Assembly: GCF_037126465.1 (NCBI RefSeq) | Contig: NC_088202.1 | Coordinates: 88,268,160 to 88,332,159, forward strand | Origin: Ornithodoros turicata | Taxonomy: Eukaryota > Arthropoda > Arachnida > Ixodida > Argasidae | DNA: 64,000 nt | Direction of reading: 5' to 3' | Part shown: in pieces, positions 20,531 through 31,690 of the stretch | Layout: each line of letters starts with the position of its first letter | Numbering within the stretch: position 1 is the stretch's first letter | The notes under the pieces: model-generated | The model's database searches: none | What the model was told of the DNA's origin: nothing | The model's input: the letters and a program-made list of their open reading frames with translations, nothing else | Position numbers and translations under genes: made by a program

Positions 20531-22145
20531 TATGAGATAAGCAACACAGCAGAGAGGACACTACAACAACAAGTTTTAACAAGAGGTCTGAAAATCTGCC
20601 TCGAGGCACGTCGAGCCACCTCCAATGTTTTGGCAACAGCAGAAGCTAGAGAACTGCCTGTAGAGGTGCTGAGAACGCAAGAAATAGTGCGCTACTATCT
20701 GCGCCTGCAAATGCGCCATGACAAGCACCCCCTGGCACGGGAATTGAGATGCCGAAATTCTGACTTCTACACACCACCACCATTCCCCTTCTACCATTGC
20801 TCCTTACCTGCACAACTTGCCTCAAGAGAGCCTTCAAGAGCGACTCAGCATCCCCCCTGGACTCCAGAGCTACCGCGGATTTGCACATCCGTGCCTGGAG
20901 TACACCACTCCAAGTTCACTTTGCTCACTGCCGTGCTGAGACAGCATTGTGTTCCTATGATGGAGCGTCACTGTAGCAGCACTACTATTTTCACTGACGG
21001 ATCGACGACAGCATCAGGCTCAGCATCTGCTTTTGTGGATCCACTGCACAGGAGAGAGGGAATGGCACGACTGTCGCAAAAAAAAGATCTTCAACAACAG
21101 CAGAATTGGTAGTCATCCAGCTGGCAATACAGTACGTAGAAGCACAACAGTCACCTGCCGAATGGGTTGTATACAGCGATTCAAAAGCTGGACTCCAAGC
21201 CATGCTTTCATTCGTGGGAAATGGCTGTATGACAGCAACAGTTCGCCAAATACTGCATGAATGCAGCAAACGTAGAGTCGCCGGCCACAAAGTAACTCTG
21301 CAGTGGATTCCTGGACATGTGTGTGTGTGTGGGGGGGGGGGGGATATGTTTATTAAGAAACAAAGAAAGGAAAGGTCAGCCAGACGGGACATGTGGGTGT
21401 AGGAGGGAATCAAGCTGCAGACGAACTAGCGGGCATAGCACACCCATCTTCAACACTACATCCGGTGATATACTCAAAGTCAGATGTTACATCTTCATTA
21501 AGGTCATTGTCGCAGGAATTGTGCAGACGGCTATGGGTACAATTGCAGAGTGATTCGTCGCTGCTACATCGCATAGATCCGGAGCTGAAGTTCTGTGTTC
21601 CATCTACGTTACCGCGCTCTGTTCAGACGTTTTTACGGTGTCGGTTGAATGTTCCTTATGGCCATTTTCTTCATAAAGTTGGAAGAGCCGACTCATCGAA
21701 TTGTTCGGTTTGTGCAACGGTGGAGGATAGTGAGCATATTATAATGCACTGCACTAGGTATACATCTCAAAGAGCTACACTGAAAGCTATACTTGCTCGA
21801 CTAGACAGCAGGGTCTCCGATATAGTGAAGGTGTTGGGACTTTGGGCACCGAACACGAGGGATGCTGCTTTGGCGGCACTTGTGAAATTTGTTCAGAGCG
21901 TTCATTTGTTCTGTGGGATGGATAAAACCTTCTAGGATTCTCTATGCATAATCTTGGGATAATTGTGAACAGTGGACTTCTAGTGAACATGTGAATAGTG
22001 AATAGCGAACTTGGGAGTAGAGCACATAAGTATTTTTTTGGGGTGTGTGGTGAGAGGTGGCGTCGAGGATGTTAGGAGTAGCAGAACAAGTCGGGAGACG
22101 AGTTCAATTTCCCTTTTTTTTTCTCACAAACAAACAAACAAACCA
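20531..22145 (+). pseudogene. 5'-truncated LINE: RT end, RNase H and C-terminal zinc-knuckle
   Basis: The remaining polyprotein runs from a post-reverse-transcriptase segment (from about 20531) through an RNase H domain to a C-terminal Cys-His region and a stop at 21933-21935. RNase H landmarks are visible: FTDGSTT (about 20993), TAELVVIQLAIQYVEA (about 21090), YSDSKAGLQA (about 21174) and QWIPGHV followed by GGNQAADELAG (about 21302 and 21399), the usual D-E-D-D set. The C-terminal motif is CSVCATVEDSEHIIMHC. The frame is broken once at an A run near 21080 and again by a 65-bp insertion at 21322. The 3' UTR ends in ACAAACAAACAAAC near 22140, a tail unlike the poly-C families. The copy begins exactly at the end of a MITE. 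The family is I/CR1/Jockey-like on domain order; I cannot place it more finely. Confidence 0.85.
21322..21386 (-). mobile_element. 65-bp poly-C-tailed retroposon fragment inserted in the RNase H
   Basis: Minus strand: GTCTGGCTGACCTTTCC, TTCTTAATAAACATAT, a run of 13 C and ACACACA. It is flanked by a perfect 9-bp duplication GGACATGTG (21313-21321 and 21387-21395). Insert plus duplicated site is 74 bp, which accounts for the frame change between the two RNase H pieces. The retained sequence is the extreme 3' end of the LINE family seen at 14425 and 62540, as expected for target-primed insertion with strong 5' truncation. Confidence 0.85.
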
Positions 22146-24419
22146 TCCTAAACAACGATCATGCTAAAGAAAGTGGTAGGGTCGAAACCCGTTTGTGCTG
22201 TCTTGTGTTATCGTGAATTTTCAGGCCGACTCTTCCGATAGAAATGGTGGCAGAGTGTCACCTACACCTTCATGCTGTCGTATATGGAAGCTCATCTGGG
22301 CAAGTGCAGGAGGTGGCCAAGGTTACTGTCCTGGTCGAATACAGTTTTATACATATAAAAGTTTGTGAGCAGGCACGATTGTTTCTGTATTTGCACTTTC
22401 GGAGCGATGTTTGCAGATTTTCTTGGAGCGTGTAAACTACGTTCTGCGGGTCAGATCAACAGCTCTCACTGCTCCTTGGTGTTCTGGTGAGAGCAGGTGC
22501 TCCAAGCTTATTGCGATCAACCGTCAAATAACTGAAGCAATTCTAAAATGAGTGAAGCAAACGGTTTAAGACGACGTGGAGTCGTGCAGCGGCTGCGGTT
22601 CAGATTTGACTTGGATTGAATTCGCAACACCTTACCACCCTCTATATGAGCCAACTTTGGACCCAGATTTGGGTGCGGTATTTTTAATGCCGATAACAGT
22701 GGCGGCTGCCGCCGGCGTTTACATAGGAAAATGGTGGTCGTGGTACGATGTTCAAAGGAAGAGGAGTGAGGTCTGCCTGCTCAGACTAAAGGCGGCAAGT
22801 TAAACTCCTTTGTGAAAAATGGTGATCCATCTGGTCAGAAGTACGTATAGTTTTAGGAGATTGGCCGTGGTTAATCATCATTAGCCGTTTTAGGAAATGT
22901 TATCGTTATTCGGAACCTGGTCATTCACAGGGATACAGGATTAATACACACTCTATTTGGATACTGGAATCAAGTTTGCAGGTTAATAAGTTAAACAAAA
23001 TACTTGGACAAAGTGACTGGGACATGGGCAGAAATGTACCTAGCAATATTTTCCCCCTCATGTTGAGCTTGAATTTTCGTTTGAAACAGTAAATTAAAAA
23101 AACAGTACGGATACCTCCAACCTGTTTTAGCCAGCTTTCCACATATTACTAATATTATACACAAGTCGGACGTTACGGCGTTGGGACTGATCTCTCCATT
23201 TTTTCGTGTGTTAATTAATACACTTTGAGCCGTTCTGTCAGAAGTCAATTTGATCACATATGGTTAGGCCCGTACTCGATTAAAACCAGCTTCTACGTCA
23301 TATTTGAGCGAGGAACACTTCAGATAAGAGCGTGAAGAGGGAAGTAACATAAAACAAGTCTCAAGACAGAGACGAGCTTGTGTGGTTATAAAGGATTTGT
23401 ACAAATATGGATATCAAACGGAGCAGGAACAAAGGACGCACCGTTATTCCCATTGCAATAGTTTGTATACCGTGGCCCTCAAACGAAGCGATATGATTCG
23501 ATAACATCTTTCTTCTTATGCATGATCACTCAGCGGGGCGACCAAGGTATTCGGTTCCGATTCTCGTTGCGTGAAAACGGATTACACAAACTGAAGAGCT
23601 TAGCGCACTAGCATGGTCAAGCCTTCCAAATTCAATTTCATTTCAGTTCTGTAATCTCGCATAATATTTACGAGTTACTCGTTGAAAGAAGGTGGTGGCT
23701 CCGGAGAGATTATGGCTCACAGAAAGGTATCAGCAAAAATGATGACGCATGACGCGTTATTTGTTGCCGTACGATCTACTGACGAGCAGTAACACCACAC
23801 CAACAGAACCCCCTACCGGGATAGGCACACCGACAATTTGTAGTCTTATGAGCCTCATACTTCGGCAGGTGTGTGTTCCCGTAGCAGATATAGCAATATA
23901 CGAGAGAAGCTGCTTATTTATGAGGGGTGGAAAGATCGTAGTTTACAATAACTCCTGGATGCCCTCGCAGCGATTTTTTATGAGGGCACGTAAAGGAAAT
24001 TCCGATCGAGTGAATTCAATCTAGCGGGATATTGCCACTCCCTGGTGATTCCGTAAGGTCATCATCATCCTTCCTGCTGCAATAACTTTGTTTCTCCAAC
24101 TTTGAACCGTTCCGATATAAATGCTCGCTAGTTTATTTCCTGTTGCAGTTGGAAGGATACCATACAGTATGGCATAAGAAGTAAACGCGGCAAGCTATCT
24201 TTGTGTGGCACTGCACTGTGGCAGTCGATGCGCAAGGTGCACACCGCGCAGATGGGTGTTTGTGCATGTAAAGTGGTATAGGTCACTTGACTTTATACTT
24301 TCTTCAATATATGTGTGCACATGTTGGTCTCTTTCTGTGTTACGTTGGTGTCGATCCTGTGCTTCCTTGGCCGTGTCATGCACACACTGCGGAACTTTTA
24401 CGTTTTTGAGAGGAGCCCA
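22146..24419. other. No gene recognised; one decayed SINE-like trace
   Basis: GGGTCGAAACCCG followed by TTTGTGCTGTCTTG near 22180 may be a very old SINE B-box region. The rest has no motif or repeat that I can place. A partial inverted pair surrounds 22460-22505. Confidence 0.35.
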
Positions 24420-24653
24420 CACTCTTAAAAATGAACTTCGCTGCATAGCACGCTCCTAGCCAACCATCATCTCGAATGATATCGTTGTAAACGGGAGGCG
24501 TACGCCTTTTTTGTTACAATTATGAACAGCATAAGTGTCACGAAAAGGGCGTACGCCTCCCGTTTTCAACAAATCAGGGCAGGTAACCGTATCATTCGAG
24601 ATTATGGTTGGCTATAGGAGCGTGCTATGCGGCGAAGTTCATTTTTAAGAGTG
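24420..24653. mobile_element. Palindromic MITE, clan A
   Basis: Termini CACTCTTAAAAATGAACTTC and the complement ending ATTTTTAAGAGTG, CA on both flanks. The left arm lacks about 15 bp near GATATCGTT that the right arm keeps. The centre is TTATGAACAGCATAAGTGTC. It is non-coding. Confidence 0.85.
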
Positions 24654-26372
24654 CAGTCCGATAACGATTGTTTTGACAATGTGTGTGAATGCATAAATTG
24701 TGTAATTAGCCGATGTTTACGGTTTTTGTTTTGTGCGGTCTCCAGCGAGTGCCTCTTGGCGTCGTCAGTTACTGAGGAATTCACGTTCTGTTGGGAATTA
24801 TTTTTGTGGCTTTTTCATTCTTTCTCTCTTTTGCGATATAAATATATTCGCAGCGCCATTTTTTACCATGCTTTCGTGGTTCAGTCATGAGAATGCACGT
24901 CGGTGTTGCTTGCGCTTGGCAAACGGTTCTTCAAGATCCCTGTACTCGTGCACCTCTCTCTTTTAACTTTACGAGTGGACCCTACTGTCTTTAACGAGAT
25001 TAGAACGGGTCTCGCGTGCGTGGTACCAGCCACCGTTGTCTCGCGACGTAAAGCCGGAAATTATTAACCTCTGTGTCATGCAAGATGCAGATAGACCTAT
25101 GTCTACATTTTTCCGGCGCTATTGTTAACAGCGATGGATGTTAGATGATACGAATAATTTATTCATCACTGATATGCTTGTGCGTGCGATTACGCCATTA
25201 AGAACCGCGATTGCACGCGGCGACAAATTCAGATTGAATCCAACAACGAACAGCTTTGATCGAGCGCGAAAGATGTCCCATAAGAATGCAGAACTGCATG
25301 GTATCTCCGCTACGAATGTCGGCGTCTTGTAATTGCACGATCGATCGAAAGTTGGTGTTCCGGGTAAGTTCGAGGTATGGCGAATTTACATTTAATCTCT
25401 ATATGTCTAATGTCTCAATCTCCACTTCTATCAAAGGTGTGCTCTATCTCCAATATATGTATCTTTAATTATGACCTGCAAACTGGAATCTACATCCAAG
25501 TTCTCATGACATGTCCTTTCTTTTGTATACAATTTCTCTTCCCCATTGGAAAGTGGAAATTAAAAGGGCCTACGTCGTATATGTTTACTCGAAAGGGGGG
25601 AGGGGGAGACTTGAGCAAGGGATAATTCTGTCACACAAGTGTCGTACGAGGGGACAAGGCAGTGCACCATGTTGTAGTCATTACGGGAACATTTCTTTCT
25701 CAGTCCAGGCGATAAATGATCGGGTATCGATATAGCGCATTCCTATCGCTCGTTTGTCTCCTGAAGCCGTTCCTGTACAAAATTCGCGCACTCATTTCAG
25801 CCGGGGTCACGTTTGTATTACAATGGTCCCAGAATACCGTCTTAGTAACAAAGACAGAATTGTGAATCTGCGCTCTGGGAGCCATTGGGACGCATGGAAC
25901 CTCTCGTGTGAATAGGGAAAAGGAAATCCATCCCCAAAACACTGCTCCTGCTGCTTGTACCCAACGATTCTATTTGTCGGTGGCAATTTGGGCATCCCGA
26001 ATGTGCACCATTAATCCTGTCGCGGGTTTATGTGCGTGTGAATCGCGGGCACAATGCGCTATCCTTATTTATAGCGGGATATTGTCGGCCATTTATCTCG
26101 GCGTGCAATTTTCTTGGAAAGAGGAAAGTTCCAGGTACAGCGCGAATAAAGCTCCCCGATGGGCCAAAGAAAAGGAAGACAGAGTTTGATTATTTGCTAC
26201 GGGTACGGCGAATGAATTCCATGCTTTGCCTTGCGGATGAATGCATGAGATGTAAGGTGCATGTTTGTAGAGCTGCTCACGTTCAACGGGCTTACGGGCA
26301 CAGGTGGAAGTTGATGTAAGTCTGAAAAGCCGCAGTTTTCGGGTAAGATATATTTGTCCGTCGAAATATAAT
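24654..26372. other. No gene; one short retroposon tail
   Basis: At 25031-25066 lies CACCGTTGTCTCGCGACGTA followed by AAGCCGGAAATTATTA, a copy of the tail at 19577. Nothing else is recognisable. Confidence 0.4.
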
Positions 26373-26505
26373 GGCAGTCGTCGAAAAAGCCAGTCAACGG
26401 CGGGAACTGAGCTCGCACCGCTCGATTACCGGTCGAGCACGCTAATAACTGCACCGCTATTGTTGGTTTGATTCCCACGTCTGTCTGACTTTTCGACGAC
26501 CGTCA
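26373..26505 (-). repeat. tRNA-like SINE head between short inverted repeats
   Basis: On the minus strand GGTGCAGTTATTAGCGTGCT, CGACCGGTAATCGAGCGG and GCGAGCTCAGTTCCCGCC resemble the D arm, anticodon arm and T arm of a tRNA-derived SINE head, with a damaged B box. It is enclosed by GTCGTCGAAAAAGCCAGTC (about 26375) and the inverted GTCTGACTTTTCGACGAC (about 26484). The enclosing pair may be a small MITE hosting the SINE or part of a foldback. Confidence 0.4.
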
Positions 26506-28084
26506 CGTTTCGAGGTTTGATGTTCTAAAATGCCTTGAGGCTTGCTTTGCCATTGCCAGTGTGTGTTTTATAGCCTCAGAACGATTGCTTTCCATCATAT
26601 TTGTCCGTTTCACGTTTTATTTCTAACCGCGCACTGGATCGAAAGTGGCGCGACACAGTACGCATGCACTTTGTCGCCGCTGTGCTAGTTAACGGAGCGC
26701 TTAGTACGTCACTCGGTGACTGCAAACAGTATGGATAACATAGCAACCCGCATTCCAGGAACGCCAGGAAAGTGTTGCATCATTATCTACACTGTCTACC
26801 TCTTTATTCGACAGTGTGGTCGAACCTTCGATTCAAAGCATTCGCTCTGCATTTCTTAGCGGTCATCAGCCGGGGCCATCCAATATCGTTCACCTTTCCC
26901 ATCGATTTTGTGGACAGACTTACTGGTCTAACAATGGCACGATGATGATCAGAAGAAGTGCCGTCAAATAAATTCTTCTGTCTCGCAGCGTTGCCACCAT
27001 CAGTGCGCTCGCGAGCGATCACCCATGGTTTTTGAGGCGTCGCTTCTCCAAATCGCCTTCGTCCCAAAAGTTCTACGAAGTAAAGACACAAATGAGTCGT
27101 CGCTTGTTAGCGCCACGCTCGATGCCGCCAGCAGCAAAGGGCCTCGGAGTTCTGGCCCTTAAGACTCCGCGGATTTCAAGCTGAAATCGGGCGTCACACT
27201 TCGCTTCACTGGATGTCTCTCGTGCGGTGGACGCGCGCAAGAAAGACTTCAGTGAACAAGTTTTGTGAACAACGCTGTTTAGGAGTTGTTTTATCGGCTC
27301 TGACACGCTTCTCGACATGTGGGGCAGCGCTTATTATTTTATTAGCTTCGAAAGAGCGCTTTAAGAAATATTTGTTTCGCTTCTTTTGGGTTCCTCCGAG
27401 CTCGAGGAAAAGACGTTTCCCGTCATCCATCTCTTGGGGACAGTTGGATAGTTGACACGACAGTTTCGAACGTGCTGTTCTTATTCGGCACAGGAGAAAT
27501 ATGTTCGCGATACGACCGAGGAATAAATTATGAACGTGCGTTTCGAGAAGTCATGCCCAGCTCAGTTGTGAGAGGAAGAGCGAAAATATTTGACATGCCG
27601 AACTTTCTTCGCGGCATTCGCGTGAGCCTCCGTAACAGATGTGAGTGCGACGACGACGTGTAAATATCGCATTCTCGTCTTTCGTCCGCTAATTTTCGTT
27701 TTTGTCACCACAGTTTCTTCGTGTTTCTTTGAGTCCCTGGCACATGAACCATCCAGAACACCAAAAGTAGAACGTGTTTTTCTTTTCTTATCAACTCAAC
27801 TCAACCCAACTCAGAACGTGATGGACTGCAGAAGCGTTGAAAGGAACTGTGCGCCACAGCAATCTTCGTGAATAGGCCTGCCCTTATTGCTCAAATCATC
27901 AGTACGACTCAAGTTTTAATTTGCAACTCTAATAATTATTGTTAGTATAACAACCGTAATGGACATGCCGGTATAGTACACATTGCAATTTACTGAATCT
28001 AGGTCCCGTTAGATACCCAACAGTTCAGAAACTCAGACGGGACTCTAACAAACGTTGTACCGTAGACTTTCCATGAAAGCTGAC
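26506..28084. other. No gene recognised
   Basis: Mixed-composition DNA with no family match. A small ACTCAACTCAACCCAACTC run lies near 27794. Confidence 0.4.
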
Positions 28085-28487
28085 AATCTGCACCAAAGCG
28101 GTCACCTCAAAAGCACGTCGTCACTTTACAGGATAGACCCAAACAACGCCTTTGTGGTACTTGCGTCGCCGTTCCAATCCATGGATACACTGTTGCAGCG
28201 CTTTCGACTGAATGTCCGTTACAGTGGCCGGATTCTACGCGAGATCGGGATAGGGGCCACCCTCAACTGATGCTCTATGTGTGAGGACGGGGACTACACC
28301 CTGGTCGTGTGCGAACGTTACTCTGAAGCAAGTTAACTGAAGCCTACGATTGGAGTTGGCAGCTCTGGGCGTCCCGCCTTTCTGCGTTGTCAAAATTCTT
28401 GGGCCGTGCAGGGACCCACAATTTAAACAACGAGCGTTTCGCGCTCTAGTCCAGTATTTCCGGGACATTGAGACAGACACCAAGTAC
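28085..28487 (+). pseudogene. LINE C-terminal remnant
   Basis: The frame SLYRIDPNNAFVVLASPF, then LLQRFRLNVRYSG (about 28118-28230) aligns by eye with the segment SLLHRIDPELKFCVPSTL and FLRCRLNVPYG of the LINE at 20531. A stop at 28268-28270 is followed by CSMCEDGDYTLVVCERY, the remains of the Cys-Cys-His-Cys motif with its histidine lost. A later frame carries LGVPPFCVVKILGPCRDPQ and ends FRDIETDTKY before a stop near 28487. At least one nonsense and one frameshift change are present. It is older than the 20.5-kb copy, and reverse transcriptase and RNase H are absent. Confidence 0.7.
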
Positions 28488-30155
28488 TAGAGCTTTTCTG
28501 TTCAGTGAAGAGGAGTGGAACTCATCACGTCACTCGATATTTTTGCTTTCTTACCGTATATTGTCGCACGTCCGTGCGAGGGCAGACAGCCCTCTCTTTC
28601 TTTTTTCTTTCTTTCGATAAACGATACCCCCCACGGCGCGAGGGTAACTTCACTCCTTCGTTACCTTTCCTTTTATTTTACCTGCCCACTTTTTAATTTT
28701 TATTCATTTATCCTACAATCCCAAGCGGCGGCTGAGTACTCAGATTCAGGTGTCATGGAATAGACGGACCCACATTTGTGGAGCCACCAGCCCCAGATTT
28801 TTCTTATATCCAATCCAGATGCAGACCATACGTACCAGCCTGTACCTACAACAGTCAAAAAATGAAAAAAAAAGAAAAAACAGAAGGGTAAACGACAATG
28901 TATACTACAAAGTGTACAGCTCACAAAAAGGGCCTCGCAGTCGCTCTGTCAAGATCGGTAACAAACTCACGGAACCGGACTGTCCGCTTTCATTTGCACT
29001 CTCCAGTCTTGAATGCCCCCTGCATTGTGGATGGGCTCTTAAGTGACCAGCCTCCCCGTCTAGCGAAACTGACAAGCAACTGAAAATGCGCGTCGAAAAG
29101 CGCCCAAAAAAAAGTCTTTTTAGCCTGGCAGGATGAAAACGCTTTCGCAGTTCTCAATTAGGTGAATCAGCAGCTCTCAATCGCAGTACATGGAACCACA
29201 TTTAGGCGGTGGCGTCGAACTTGAAAATTTTCTCCACCTAAAGCAACCAACCGAACTGTGTATGCTATGGGCGATTCTGTTCTATACCTGCCTGTCCATG
29301 TACACCGTGGGGTGGGACAGGACTCGCTGAGGAATTCGAACGTTGTTTGCTGACGCATTGATGCAAGACGGCATCGTCCGCGTCCTTTGATGATTTCGCA
29401 ACTGCTCCTTCTGCTATTGCAGTTCCTTAATGTTGTTTTTTATTTATTTATGCTTGTTACGGCCACATCGCCTTGCGGCATAGAGTAGCGGGGGTGTAAA
29501 ACGAAAATAAATGAAAATGTACATAACAGTCACGTTTGCCCGGTAGGCTAATTCACTTCAGTCATGAATTCATTTATCGGTATAATTATTTTTATATAGT
29601 ATTTATTCTATCTGTTGTTGGGCGCCATAGTTTTCCCGGAGGAGAAGTGCAGGAAAGTGTCATCATTAGAGCGCGGATTTCCATGCGATTTCATGTTTTT
29701 GTTTTTCTTTTTCATTTGGTTTCGTACCTGGACGATGAAACAAACGCTTGTGGTCTTAGTTTGAGACCGATCAGAAGGGTTCTATGGTGCATATAAATGC
29801 ATTTTTTTTTTGTGGCATATTTCGCATGAAAATGCGTGAACAATGCATATTTTGCCATATTTTCAGGTGCAAGAGCTTACTTCGTCTTTTCTCATGGGTG
29901 GTTGTGCTGGTTTCGAGAAGCTTTGGGTCCTCTTTCGCCAAAATTCTCATCAGAATCGAATATTTTTCATGTTTCGGTGGAGTGAGGTGCGGCGCTCTGC
30001 CCGTACCCTGGCTGCTCCACCCTCCACTGCGTGCATGGCCGATAAGCCGTTCTTCATCTTCGCCACTTTACCGTTACGAGGACGGGTGGCGTTCGCATTT
30101 TAATCGGCACTATGATGCAGTGTCGAACGCAAAGCCTTCAGCTTCATGATTTATA
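28488..30155. other. No gene recognised
   Basis: AT-rich patches, an A-rich run near 28860 and T runs near 29440 and 29800. I do not recognise any of the short open frames (for example 29784-30149 plus). Confidence 0.4.
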
Positions 30156-30315
30156 TACGAGGGGTGTTAAAGTCAAACCGGGACTTTCTGTCTCCTGAGT
30201 GTACAAATGCCTCGCGCTACTTCTTTTTCGTCATTTTCACACGAGACAGGCCTCCGCGTTCACCACGTGGTGGTCCAAAGTTTGTGCAAAACAGAAGACA
30301 CGTCCTGGACAAAAG

Positions 30316-31276
30316 ATGGCCGACTACGAGGTCAGCGCGCACATCGAACAGCGAATTGTCATGAAGTTTCTCTTGAATGAAGGCGTAAAATCATCTGAAG
30401 TTCACAGAAGACTTCAGGCTCAGTATGCCCACGATACACTTAGCCGCAGCAAAGCGTTTGAGTCGCGCAAACGGTTCCAAGACGGCCGTACATCAGTGCA
30501 GGACGATCCCGGCCGGGGCGGCTCAGAGCCCAGTGTCAGAGTTCCTGAGAACATCCAACTTGTGGAGCGCCTTATTCTGAAGGACCGACGGATAACATGT
30601 CTCTAACTGGCTCTAAAACGGGACCTTTCTGTGGGAACGTTGAACACTATCATTCATGAACACCTCCAGTTCCGAAAAGTTAGTGCCCGTTGGGTCCCGA
30701 GGCAGCTCTCCGTGTTTGACCGGCAGAGGAGGCTGGAAATCTCCCAAGAGCTAAAGTACCGTTTCGACACTGAAGGACAGCCCTTCCTTGATGGGATCAT
30801 CACGTGCGATGAAACGTGGGTGCACCATTATACTCCTGAGTCTAAACGCGCATCAAAACAGTGGAAGCATCCGGGCTCGCCAGCTCCCAAGAAGTTCCGA
30901 AGCACCCTGTCTGCGGATAAGGTCAAGACCACGGTTTTCTGGGACAAGGCTGGCGTTGTTCATGTTAATTTTCTGCCCAGTGGTACCACCATCAATAGTG
31001 CATATTACTGCCAGGTTCTCAGGGATGGGCATAGGACGCTGAAGCAAAAGCGGCTGGGCCTCATCACCAAAGGAGTCCTCCTCCTACAAGACAATGCACA
31101 CCCGCAGATCGAGCACCTAACGACAGGCACTTTACAGGAACTTGGTTGCCACATCCCCCTACAGTCCAGACTTCGCTCACAGCGATTTCCATCTCTTCGG
31201 ACCACTGAAGGCGTTCCTTGGGGGCCGCCACTTCAGCTGCGACGACGAGGTCAAGAATGCGGTCCGATCATGGCTG
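30316..31276 (+). pseudogene. mariner transposase, broken
   Basis: The transposase cuts and pastes the element in the nucleus through a DDD catalytic triad. From ATG at 30316 the protein starts MADYEVSAHIEQRIVMKF. The N-terminal helix-turn-helix region lies at residues 1-95 and includes the mariner-type VQDDPGRGG linker. A TAA at 30604-30606 interrupts the frame after DRRITCL; the same frame resumes with LALKRDLSVGTLNTIIHE. The first catalytic Asp is in ITCDETWVHHYTPESK (about 30800) and the second in LLQDNAHPQ (about 31090). A frameshift near 31145-31160 moves YSPDFAHSDFHLFGPLK, holding the third Asp, into another frame. The C-terminal part is not present in this orientation (see the inverted segment). 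It cannot make an active enzyme. Confidence 0.9.
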
Positions 31277-31576
31277 GCGAGAAATTACGGCGGCATTATT
31301 ACAGGCGAGAAATTAGTTTTATTTTTCAACGTAATCTCAAGCTGCACTATTGCACTTGTCCCAGCGTTTCACGAGGGCTTGGATGTCAGCAGCGTAGAAA
31401 TCCTTGCTGGCGCGTAGCAGCCATGATCGGACCGCATTCTTGACCGCGTCGTCGCAGCTGAAGTGGCGGCCCCCAAGGAACGCCTTCAGTGGTCCGAAGA
31501 GATGGAAATCGCTGTGAGCGAAGTCTGGACTGTAAGGGGGATGCGGCCGCCAAGTTCCTGTTAAGTGCGTGTCGTT
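31277..31576 (-). pseudogene. Inverted mariner segment carrying the transposase C terminus
   Basis: Reading on the minus strand from 31576, this repeats the catalytic region (YSPDFAHSDFHLFGPLK) and then continues to the C terminus that the plus-strand copy lacks: LLRASKDFYAADIQALVKRW, then DKCNSAA and a stop near 31322. Positions 31119-31276 and 31418-31576 are inverted copies of about 158 bp separated by 141 bp. The minus copy keeps a proline pair in its HPPYSPD motif where the plus copy has a small deletion, so the arms have drifted slightly. The true 3' terminal repeat follows directly. Confidence 0.85.
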
Positions 31577-31645
31577 TTACTTTTCCGAAAAATGAAAAGT
31601 ACCGGTTTGACTTGAACACCCCTCGAATATGGGGCCTAGTATTCT

Positions 31646-31690
31646 TTGACTCGCGACGTAAACCCCCAATTATTATTAGTAGTAGTATTC
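31646..31690 (+). repeat. Short retroposon tail beside the mariner
   Basis: TTGACTCGCGACGTAAACCC, then CAATTATTATTAGTAGTAG. It belongs to the set at 19577, 25031 and 44541. The (ATT)n/(TAG)n end suggests the 3' tail of a retroposon. Confidence 0.45.

Larger units (their letters stand above)
30158..31625 (+). mobile_element. mariner-family DNA transposon, damaged
   Basis: Inverted terminal repeats of about 30 bp: CGAGGGGTGTTAAAGTCAAA at 30158 and its complement TTGACTTGAACACCCCTCG ending at 31625, with about three mismatches. The 5' flank ends in TA while the 3' flank starts AATA, so the TA target duplication is imperfect. The length of about 1.47 kb slightly exceeds a typical 1.3-kb mariner, because an internal inverted duplication adds sequence near the 3' end. 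It encodes the broken transposase described separately. Confidence 0.9.
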
